A DNA stretch of 6,160 bases, taken from NCBI GenBank assembly GCA_018054805.1, contig JAGPIU010000069.1, positions 1 to 6,160 on the forward strand, in the 5' to 3' direction. The position numbers were made by a program, and so were the translations under genes. Position 1 is the first letter of the stretch. Every line of letters starts with the position of its first letter. The DNA is from Paludibacter sp. Its GTDB lineage: Bacteria; Bacteroidota; Bacteroidia; Bacteroidales; Paludibacteraceae. Under the pieces are notes generated by a model that had not been told where the DNA came from, did not search any database, and was given only the letters and a program-made list of their open reading frames with translations. Below are positions 1-5,912 of the stretch, one piece after another.

Positions 1-581
1 GAAGAAGTGACTTCCAGATCGGCGGTTGTTTTTTCAATCGACGAAAGGCTGTTATTAAGCGCCTCCCCTTCAATCACCACGCGCACTGCACGCAGAAGAG
101 AATCGGCCTGTTCGGACACACTTTCGATTTTAGGCATAATATCAGCCGAAAGCTGTGCAAGCAATCCTCCACCCAGTTGCGAGGGAATTGTATCGCCGGT
201 TCGGTGAGCCTGCTGAGCAGTCATTTCCGGTTCGAACACAAGCTGAATGGCTTTTCCACCCATTAATCCATCGTCAAAAAGTTCAATTTTAGTTCCGTGT
301 GGTACTTTAATATCATTTGTCACTGAAATTTTCACCACAAAAGAAGTGGCTTTTGCAAAGTCGTATTTCACTTCTTCAACCTGTCCTACTTTAAAGCCTT
401 TTATATACACAGGGGACGAAGGAACAAGCCCACCCACATTTTCGTATGTGGCATAATAATAATTGATAGGACTAAAAATGTCGACTCCCTTGAGGAAATT
501 CAAACCAAAATATAATACAAAAATGGCCACTACGGCCATTATACCCACTCTTACTTCGCGTGTAAAAATATTCTTCTTCAT
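1..581 (-). CDS. mlaD: MlaD-family (MCE domain) lipid-transport protein, C-terminus cut by window edge
   Basis: The reading frame starts with ATG at 581 and stays open to base 1, giving 193 codons of the N-terminal part. Residues 1-12 are short and basic (MKKNIFTREVRVG), residues about 13-30 form one hydrophobic membrane segment, and residues about 40-116 match an MCE domain, with the typical 'YENVGGLVPSSPVYIKGFKVGQV' region at 46-68 and the 'DDGLMGGKAIQL' region at 103-114. From about 135 on it becomes helical, as expected for the helical stalk of these proteins. MCE proteins are anchored in the inner membrane, form hexamers and shuttle phospholipids between membranes together with an ABC transporter (known for the family; the transporter is not in this window). 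It lies 39 bases downstream of the amidase on the same strand with no promoter box between, so co-transcription is likely. The family is clear; true orthology to E. coli MlaD is inferred. Confidence 0.9.
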   Translation of the reverse strand, partial: MKKNIFTREVRVGIMAVVAIFVLYFGLNFLKGVDIFSPINYYYATYENVGGLVPSSPVYIKGFKVGQVEEVKYDFAKATSFVVKISVTNDIKVPHGTKIELFDDGLMGGKAIQLVFEPEMTAQQAHRTGDTIPSQLGGGLLAQLSADIMPKIESVSEQADSLLRAVRVVIEGEALNNSLSSIEKTTADLEVTS

Positions 582-588
582 GTTTATG

Positions 589-616
589 AGTTATCATAAC
601 TGCAATGGCAGTTATG
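589..616. repeat. Overlapping inverted repeats between the amidase gene and the MlaD-family gene
   Basis: Two inverted repeats share a half. CATAACTGC (595-603) and GCAGTTATG (608-616) form a perfect 9-bp stem with a 4-base loop. AGTTAT (589-594) and ATAACT (596-601) form a second palindrome around base 595. AGTTAT therefore occurs three times, in alternating orientation. Read on the minus strand, the 9-bp hairpin ends 13 bases before the ATG at 581. No T-run follows it in either direction, so it is a poor intrinsic terminator. It could be an mRNA processing or translation-control hairpin, or a protein-binding site; which one is not shown by sequence. Confidence 0.6.
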
Positions 617-620
617 TTGT

Positions 621-1976
621 TTATTTAATCAACTTTAAAGCATCTTTGGCCGACATTTTTTTATTACCTGCAAATGCAATAATAAAACAATCGGGAAATT
701 TTGCCTTTAATTCTTTTTGAATGTTTAAAATTTTATTGTAATCGGATTCTGCCCCAACTGTATATTTGTAAAGCCCGCCTTCGATAAAGAAATCTGCATT
801 TTTCACCCCTTTTAATTCTGATGAGTTTTTACTTAGCTCTTTGCTACTGGCCAGAATTTGCACTTTAAAAACCGGAGAATCGGCACTTACCAACACAGTG
901 GGTTTATTGTCATTATTCTCATTTTTGTTTTTAGCAAAAGCACTGTCAACCACATTATCAGATGCCGTTTGTTTCTTTTCAGGCTCTTTTTTATCTGTAT
1001 TCTTTTTGGCTTTCTTATCGTCAGGCTTCTTGTCTTCCGATTTCTTTTCGTCAGCTTTCAGGATTTCCGTATTTTTCTGATCCGTATTTTTCTTTACTGC
1101 AGTGTCGGTAGTTTGTGGTTTCAGCTCCTCATTGTCAGCATCGTTTCGCGAAAGTTCCTTGTATTGTTTTGCGCTACCGGCCAAACCCGATTTTTTATCA
1201 TGTTCGTGCTTGAATTTCACAAAAGCATTGTAAACCGAAGCTGCAAGTTCCTTTTGCCCTTTGTCACTTGCAAGGAAACGTTCCTCGGCAGGATTTGAAA
1301 TAAAGCCCAGTTCAATAAGCACACTCGGACAAGCAGAGCGGTGAAGCACCCAAAAACCAGCCTGACGTACGCCACGATCGGAACGACGGGCATAGTTTAC
1401 AAACTGTTTTTGAATATTGGAAGCAAGATCGATACTTTTATCAATATATTTATCCTGCATAAATTCGAACATAATGTACGAATCGACAGAATTGGGATCG
1501 AATCCTTTGTATTTTGTTTTGTAATCGTCTTCGAGCAGAATTACAGAGTTTTCGCGCATGGCCACGTCAAGATTGGCTTTTGACTTTGCAAGACCGAGCG
1601 TAAAAGTTTCGGAACCGTAAGCTGCCGAACTCTTGGCTGCATTGGTATGTACAGAAATAAAAAGATCAGCGTGATTGTTATTCACCACATCGGCTCTTTG
1701 CTGAAGTGTCAGATATTTATCGGTTTTACGGGTGTAAACCACTTTCACATCTTTAAAGTTATTTTCGACAAGTTCGCCCAATCGCAGCACTACACCCAGG
1801 TTAATATCTTTTTCACGCGAAATGGCACCAATAGCACCCGGATCATGACCTCCATGTCCGGCATCCAGTACCAGTGTGAAATTTGTTTTCTGCGCCTTTA
1901 AATCCAAAGATGCGGAGAACAAAACAACAGCGATTAAATTCAGGAATATAAAAAAACGTTTGTATCTGAAAATCAT
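621..1976 (-). CDS. Secreted N-acetylmuramoyl-L-alanine amidase (Amidase_3) with C-terminal SPOR-like domain
   Basis: The 451-residue product cleaves the bond between N-acetylmuramic acid and L-alanine in peptidoglycan, acting in the periplasm. Residues 1-28 are a signal peptide (basic start, hydrophobic core, likely cut after LKA). The Amidase_3 catalytic domain spans about 32-257. Expected zinc ligands are His41 in DAGHGG, Glu55 in REKDINL and His110 in ISVHTNA; the catalytic Glu222 lies in LIELGFISNPAEE. Residues about 260-345 are a low-complexity linker rich in Lys, Asp and Glu. Residues about 368-438 look like a divergent SPOR domain (FKVQILASS at the start), a fold known to bind denuded glycan at division sites. 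I chose ATG 1976 over the in-frame ATG at 2084 because only 1976 puts the signal peptide at the N-terminus, and a -7 promoter box (2021-2028) lies between the two. It resembles AmiA/B/C-type enzymes. First gene of the minus-strand unit; the MlaD-family gene follows. Confidence 0.93.
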   Translation of the reverse strand: MIFRYKRFFIFLNLIAVVLFSASLDLKAQKTNFTLVLDAGHGGHDPGAIGAISREKDINLGVVLRLGELVENNFKDVKVVYTRKTDKYLTLQQRADVVNNNHADLFISVHTNAAKSSAAYGSETFTLGLAKSKANLDVAMRENSVILLEDDYKTKYKGFDPNSVDSYIMFEFMQDKYIDKSIDLASNIQKQFVNYARRSDRGVRQAGFWVLHRSACPSVLIELGFISNPAEERFLASDKGQKELAASVYNAFVKFKHEHDKKSGLAGSAKQYKELSRNDADNEELKPQTTDTAVKKNTDQKNTEILKADEKKSEDKKPDDKKAKKNTDKKEPEKKQTASDNVVDSAFAKNKNENNDNKPTVLVSADSPVFKVQILASSKELSKNSSELKGVKNADFFIEGGLYKYTVGAESDYNKILNIQKELKAKFPDCFIIAFAGNKKMSAKDALKLIK

Positions 1977-2020
1977 AGTAATCCCGTTTTTTGAATGGAA
2001 ATTTTCAGTAAAATTATTTG

Positions 2021-2028
2021 CAAAAGTA
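2021..2028 (-). promoter_or_regulatory. Candidate Bacteroidetes promoter -7 box for the amidase/mlaD unit
   Basis: The minus strand reads TACTTTTG here, an exact match to the Bacteroidetes -7 consensus TAnnTTTG. Transcription would start near 2014-2016, giving a leader of about 38-40 bases before ATG 1976. I see no clear TTTG-type -33 element about 19 bases upstream, so the call rests on the -7 box and its position. Confidence 0.55.
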
Positions 2029-2056
2029 ATGTTTTTATCCCGTTTAGAGCACTTAG

Positions 2057-2083
2057 TGAATAAGTAATTATTCAAATTATTCA
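2057..2083. repeat. 9-bp tandem direct repeat with overlapping inverted repeat in the divergent promoter region
   Basis: AATTATTCA occurs twice back to back (2066-2074 and 2075-2083). The first copy also closes a 7-bp inverted repeat, TGAATAA (2057-2063) with TTATTCA (2068-2074), around a GTAA centre. The element lies between the two divergent -7 boxes, about 30-60 bases upstream of the amidase box and 42 or more bases upstream of the lptD box. That position would suit a regulator-binding site, but short A/T-rich repeats also arise by chance. Confidence 0.4.
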
Positions 2084-2102
2084 TAAAAAAAAGTTATTAC
2101 AA

Positions 2103-2132
2103 TGTGACAGTACTGATTTTTCACTAAATTTG
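2103..2132 (+). promoter_or_regulatory. Candidate Bacteroidetes promoter for lptD
   Basis: TAAATTTG at 2125-2132 matches the -7 consensus TAnnTTTG exactly. A loose -33-like TGTG (2103-2106) lies 18 bases upstream. Predicted transcription start is near 2138-2142, leaving a leader of about 25-28 bases to ATG 2166. The box contains the TTG at 2130 that would be an alternative in-frame start, which argues against that start. Confidence 0.6.
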
Positions 2133-2165
2133 CGTTCCGAATTTAAAAAACTATACACCCACCGG

Positions 2166-4958
2166 ATGCTAGTCTGTAACCGTTTATATTTCAGGAGTCA
2201 AAGCTTATTAATCATATTGCTTTTCTGGCTCATTTTTGCATACACGGGCAACAGTCAGACTATTGAGCGTCCCGATTCGGTAGCAAATTCTGTGTTGCAA
2301 CCCGACACTTTGCTATCCGGGAACGATAGTTTATCCCTTCCGAAAGCCGATAGTTTGAGCACAGCACCAACCAAATTGCAAAAACCGAACCAGATTGATG
2401 CCGAAATAAAATACATGGCAAAAGACTCTATTGTTTTTTTGAGCAGCGGCACGGCTTTTCTGCATGGAGAAACGGATGTCACTTACAAAAACATCAATCT
2501 GAAAGCCGATTTTGTAAGGGTAAAACTCGATAGCAGTCTGGTTTATGCAAAGCCTACCATCGATAGTATAGGGACAATAATTGGCGAGCCCATTTTTAGT
2601 GAAGCCGAAAAATCCTACACTTCGAGAGAGCTCACCTACAACTTAAAAACAAAAAAAGGATATATCCGTCAAGCAGTTACACAAGAGGGCGAAGGTTATA
2701 TCATCAGCGACCGCACAAAGAAATCGGACGAGGATGTGCTTTGTATAGCCGGAGGAAAATACACCACCTGCGACAACCACGATCATCCACACTTTTATCT
2801 GAGCCTTTCGAAAGGGAAAATTAAACCGGGCGAATACATTGTAGCCGGACCTGCGCATTTGGTTATTGCCGATGTGCCATTACCTATAGCTGTTCCGTTT
2901 GGTTTTTTCCCATTTACCGACAAATACTCTTCAGGGCTTTTGATGCCGAGCTACACAGACGAACTTAATCGTGGATTTGGTTTGCAAAATGGAGGCTGGT
3001 ATTTTGCAATCAACGATTATGTGGATTTGGAAGTGCGCGGCGATGTGTACACCAAAGGAACGTGGGCTGTACGCGGAACTTCATCTTACGTGAAAAGATA
3101 TAAATTCCGTGGTAATCTGGGAATTGAATATCGTGAGGATGTGACCGGTGAAAAAGATATGCCCGATTATAGTAACAGCAAAAACTTCAGCATACGCTGG
3201 TCGCACAGTCAGGATCAGAAAGCCAATCCGAACTTCAACTTTTCGTCGAGCGTAAACTTTTCAACAAGTGGATTTAACCGCAGCAACATAAACAGTTATG
3301 CACGTCCCGAACTGAATTCGCAAAACACGACAAGCTCAAGTATCAACTTCACCAAACGCTTTCCAAATATTCCTTCGCTGAGCATTTCGGGTGGTATGTC
3401 GCTCACTCAACGTACAAAAGACTCAACCATAAGTATGAGTTTACCGAATATCAGCATTTCGTACAGTCGTTTTTACCCGTTCAAACGAAAAGTAATAGTG
3501 GGCAAAGAGCGCTGGTACGAGAAAATTTCGATGTCGTATTCGGGAACAATTTCGAACAGCATCAATTCAATTAAGGAAAACGAACTGCTGACTTCATCGT
3601 TACAGCGCGACTGGAAAAACGGTATGCGTCACAGTATTCCGGTATCAGCAACTTTCAATTTGCTTAAATACATCAACATTTCGCCATCGATCAATTATAC
3701 TGAACGCTGGTATTTGCAGTCAACAAAGAAACACTGGAATGCACAGGAACAAAAAGAAGTAAAAGAAACGGAATATGGTTTTAGCCGCGTATATGACTTT
3801 AACATGGGCGTATCGGCTTCGACCAAGCTTTACGGTTTTTATCAACCCATCAGATCGATATTCGGAGATAAAATTGACCGTATTCGCCACGTTGTGACTC
3901 CAAGTATTGGATTTGGCTATACACCCGACTTTGGCGATCCTTTGTGGGGATATTACGACACTTACACCAAACTTGTTCGCGATGCAGTGAATCCATTGGT
4001 TTACACACAATCCGAAGTGGAGTATTCGCGTTTCGAAGGCAGTTTATACGGAGCACCCGGAAAAGGAAAATCGGGTAACCTGAACTTCTCGCTTGGTAAT
4101 AATGTGGAAATGAAAGTGCGCAACGACCGTGATACTACCGGCAACGAACCTTTCAAAAAAATCAGTCTGATCGACAACTTATCGTTGGGTGGAAGTTACA
4201 ATATGGCTGTGGATTCGATGAACTGGTCGATGATTTCAGCCAGCATACGTCTGAAACTAACCAAATCATATTCATTGAGTCTCAGCACTTCGTTCGACCC
4301 GTACATGTATGGTCTGAACAGTAGCGGAAATCCGGTTCGTATCAACAAACTCCGCTGGGAGAACGGTATGTTTCCACGCTTTCAGGGCACAAGCACTTCG
4401 TACAGCTACACGTTCAACAACGACACTTTCAAAAAGCTTTTTGGTAAAAAAACAACCGGAACTGACCCGAATGCCGGGGTAGCCGAAGGCAATCAGCCCG
4501 GCAGTGGTGACGAAGAAAATCCGGCAGGTGAACTTTCTGGCAATAAAACTCCTGACAAAGCAGATATTACCGAAGATGGATATAGCAAAGTTGCCATTCC
4601 CTGGAGTTTTACGGCAAGTTATTCCGTACGTTATGGAAACACGTCCGAATTTGACTTCAATAAAATGGAATACAAAATGGATTTTACGCACAACCTGAGT
4701 CTGAACGGAAGCGTAACCCTTACCAACAACTGGCGTATCACGGCCAACTCTTCGTACGATTTCAAAGCTAAACAATTCACATATACAAGCATCAACGTCA
4801 ATCGCAGCCTGCATTGCTGGAGCATGTCGGCTAGTATTGTGCCTTTCGGAACATACAAATCATACAGTTTCCATATTGGAGTAAATTCGAGTATGCTGGC
4901 CGATTTGAAATACGACAAGCAAAGCGAATACGGACGAAATGTGATTAACTGGTATTAA
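2166..4958 (+). CDS. lptD: LptD-family outer-membrane LPS-assembly protein
   Basis: The 930-residue product is a Bacteroidetes-type LptD, the outer-membrane barrel that receives lipopolysaccharide from the periplasmic Lpt bridge and places it in the outer leaflet. Residues 1-30 are a signal peptide (hydrophobic core about 14-27, cut near GNS/Q). Residues about 31-75 are a Ser/Asp/Pro-rich linker. Residues about 76-235 are an OstA/LptA-like beta-jellyroll region starting at QIDAEIKYMAKDS. The motif GGKYTTCDNHDHPHFYLS (196-213) matches the conserved junction of LptD before the barrel. From about 255 to the end, alternating polar and aromatic strands form the barrel, ending in a terminal Tyr. 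Mature cysteines are Cys193, Cys202 and Cys884; LptD of E. coli needs disulfides, so a Cys193-Cys202 bond is possible. Residues about 761-803 form a Gly/Asp/Glu-rich segment, probably a surface loop. I use ATG 2166; the in-frame TTG at 2130 would put 12 residues before it and overlaps the promoter. Confidence 0.92.
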   Translation: MLVCNRLYFRSQSLLIILLFWLIFAYTGNSQTIERPDSVANSVLQPDTLLSGNDSLSLPKADSLSTAPTKLQKPNQIDAEIKYMAKDSIVFLSSGTAFLHGETDVTYKNINLKADFVRVKLDSSLVYAKPTIDSIGTIIGEPIFSEAEKSYTSRELTYNLKTKKGYIRQAVTQEGEGYIISDRTKKSDEDVLCIAGGKYTTCDNHDHPHFYLSLSKGKIKPGEYIVAGPAHLVIADVPLPIAVPFGFFPFTDKYSSGLLMPSYTDELNRGFGLQNGGWYFAINDYVDLEVRGDVYTKGTWAVRGTSSYVKRYKFRGNLGIEYREDVTGEKDMPDYSNSKNFSIRWSHSQDQKANPNFNFSSSVNFSTSGFNRSNINSYARPELNSQNTTSSSINFTKRFPNIPSLSISGGMSLTQRTKDSTISMSLPNISISYSRFYPFKRKVIVGKERWYEKISMSYSGTISNSINSIKENELLTSSLQRDWKNGMRHSIPVSATFNLLKYINISPSINYTERWYLQSTKKHWNAQEQKEVKETEYGFSRVYDFNMGVSASTKLYGFYQPIRSIFGDKIDRIRHVVTPSIGFGYTPDFGDPLWGYYDTYTKLVRDAVNPLVYTQSEVEYSRFEGSLYGAPGKGKSGNLNFSLGNNVEMKVRNDRDTTGNEPFKKISLIDNLSLGGSYNMAVDSMNWSMISASIRLKLTKSYSLSLSTSFDPYMYGLNSSGNPVRINKLRWENGMFPRFQGTSTSYSYTFNNDTFKKLFGKKTTGTDPNAGVAEGNQPGSGDEENPAGELSGNKTPDKADITEDGYSKVAIPWSFTASYSVRYGNTSEFDFNKMEYKMDFTHNLSLNGSVTLTNNWRITANSSYDFKAKQFTYTSINVNRSLHCWSMSASIVPFGTYKSYSFHIGVNSSMLADLKYDKQSEYGRNVINWY

Positions 4959-5151
4959 TCAGTTGACAATTTATAGTTGACAGTTATTTGCAGGGATTTG
5001 AATGTGAGAAACCAGGCTAATAATATAAATAAAGAATATTATTAAATCATAAATGCTGAACAAAGAGGAGGGAATATTAGTTTAATGGATATTCCAAAAA
5101 ACCAAAACGACAGAACAACGAAATTTTTTAAAAACAAAATAAAAACAGAAA
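4959..5151. other. Intergenic region between lptD and slyD
   Basis: This A/T-rich gap contains a degenerate heptamer array (4961-4988), a 9-bp A/T-only hairpin (TAATAATAT 5018-5026 with ATATTATTA 5036-5044, 9-base loop), and a purine run with a perfect AGGAGG (5066-5071). No clear TAnnTTTG promoter is visible: the nearest are TATAGTTG (4972-4979, one mismatch) and TAGTTTAA (5079-5086 region, two mismatches). No strong terminator for lptD is seen; the A/T hairpin lacks G-C pairs. Whether slyD has its own promoter is unresolved. Confidence 0.5.
4961..4988. repeat. Degenerate tandem heptamer repeat (AGTTGAC unit)
   Basis: In a strict 7-base register starting three bases after the lptD stop codon, the sequence reads AGTTGAC, AATTTAT, AGTTGAC, AGTTATT. 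Two units are identical and the other two are related, which suggests a decayed four-unit microsatellite rather than chance. The two exact copies contain TTGACA, but no matching -10 hexamer follows at 16-18 bases, so I do not call it a sigma-70-type promoter. Confidence 0.45.
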
Positions 5152-5748
5152 ATGAAAATTACAGCAAACAAATCAGTATCGGCAGAATACGAGCTTTACG
5201 TTGATGGTGATAACGAAGGTGAACTTGAACTTATGGAAAAAGCAACCGCGCAACAACCATTGAGTTTTATTTACGGAGTTGGCATGATGTTGCCTAAATT
5301 CGAAGAAAAACTTTTCGGACTTGCAGCCGGCGACGCTTTCGATTTCACTATTGCTAACGAAGATGCCTACGGACCTTACGAAGATGAAAATGTGATTGAA
5401 CTCGATCGTTCTATTTTCGAAATCGATGGTAAACTCGATACTGAAGTTGTTTTCGAAGGCAATGTAGTGCCCTTGATGGACAACGAAGGACACCGCTTAA
5501 ACGCTCAGGTGGTAAGCGTGACCGACACACATGTAACAGTAGACCTTAACCACCCTCTGGCTGGTGAAAATCTGCACTTTAAAGGCAAAGTAATTGAAGT
5601 TCGCGAAGCTACCGAACAGGAAATTGCAGCGCTCTACGGAGGCGGTGGTGGATGCGGTTGCGGAAGCGGCGGTTGTGGCGACGAAGGTTGCGGATGCGAC
5701 GACGAGGAAGCAGGTGGAAGCTGCGGCTCAGGCTGTGGTTGTCACTAA
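5152..5748 (+). CDS. slyD: SlyD-like FKBP-type peptidyl-prolyl cis-trans isomerase with Cys-rich metal-binding tail
   Basis: The 198-residue cytosolic protein (no signal peptide) should catalyse proline isomerisation and act as a folding chaperone. Residues about 1-68 and 125-155 form the split FKBP domain, with PLSFIYGVGMMLPKFEEKL (36-54), GDAFDF (60-65) and NEDAYGPY (69-76) matching SlyD. Residues about 75-122 are the inserted IF chaperone domain, and NHPLAGENLHFKGKVIEVRE (133-152) is the typical return strand. The tail from 163 is Gly-rich with eight cysteines (168, 170, 175, 180, 182, 191, 195, 197) and a final His198, with none elsewhere in the protein. In E. coli the His/Cys-rich SlyD tail binds nickel and helps hydrogenase maturation; metal binding here is inferred. 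ATG 5152 follows an A-rich leader with no adjacent Shine-Dalgarno site, usual for Bacteroidetes. A terminator follows 16 bases after the stop codon. Confidence 0.94.
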   Translation: MKITANKSVSAEYELYVDGDNEGELELMEKATAQQPLSFIYGVGMMLPKFEEKLFGLAAGDAFDFTIANEDAYGPYEDENVIELDRSIFEIDGKLDTEVVFEGNVVPLMDNEGHRLNAQVVSVTDTHVTVDLNHPLAGENLHFKGKVIEVREATEQEIAALYGGGGGCGCGSGGCGDEGCGCDDEEAGGSCGSGCGCH

Positions 5749-5763
5749 TCACTTTCAGATAAA

Positions 5764-5814
5764 CTAACAAAATGGATATCAGACGTAAAAGTCCCGGTAT
5801 CCATTTTTAGTTAG
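5764..5814 (+). terminator. Intrinsic terminator after slyD
   Basis: AAAATGGATATC (5769-5780) pairs with GGTATCCATTTT (5796-5807), 12 bp including one G-T wobble, around a 15-base loop. The 3' arm ends in a TTTTT run (5804-5808). An outer CTAAC/GTTAG pair (5764-5768 with 5810-5814) extends the stem past a 2-base bulge. It starts 16 bases after the slyD stop codon and precedes the aroC promoter box. The A-run on the 5' side means it might work in both directions, though no gene reads toward it from the right in this window. Confidence 0.8.
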
Positions 5815-5845
5815 CACAAACCTCCTGCATTTTTCAGAAAAAATG

Positions 5846-5853
5846 TATCTTTG
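5846..5853 (+). promoter_or_regulatory. Candidate Bacteroidetes promoter -7 box for aroC
   Basis: TATCTTTG matches TAnnTTTG exactly and is followed by CAAA, a common continuation. Transcription would start near 5859-5862, leaving a leader of about 50 bases before ATG 5913. No clear TTTG-like -33 element is seen upstream. The position just after the slyD terminator supports aroC as a separate transcription unit. Confidence 0.65.
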
Positions 5854-5912
5854 CAAATGTAAACAGGCTTTGAGGAGACAGCTCACAAAACTAATATCCA
5901 AATTTTTTCCAA

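Noticed and set aside
595..616. Intrinsic terminator between the amidase and MlaD-family genes
   Set aside because: The hairpin is perfect but has no T-run on either side, and the downstream gene has no visible promoter of its own.
858..1298. 146-codon plus-strand frame opposite the amidase linker
   Set aside because: Phe/Leu/Ile-rich product is the antisense reading of Lys/Glu/Asp codons in the amidase linker; no independent support for a membrane protein.
1977..2084. N-terminal extension of the amidase from an in-frame ATG at 2084
   Set aside because: It would put 36 polar residues before the signal peptide and span the likely promoter box at 2021-2028; ATG 1976 gives a normal signal peptide.
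2130..2165. TTG start for lptD at 2130
   Set aside because: The codon lies inside the predicted -7 box and would be upstream of the transcription start; ATG 2166 begins a standard signal peptide.
4272..4814. 180-codon open frame on the minus strand inside lptD
   Set aside because: It lies wholly within the well-supported lptD frame and shows no domain, signal peptide or upstream signal; the product looks like a reverse-strand shadow.
4963..4982. Two TTGACA hexamers as sigma-70-type -35 boxes
   Set aside because: They are part of the heptamer repeat, no -10 hexamer lies at the right distance, and the host group uses a different promoter consensus.
5018..5044. Terminator for lptD
   Set aside because: The stem is made only of A-T pairs and would be weak; no T-run follows.
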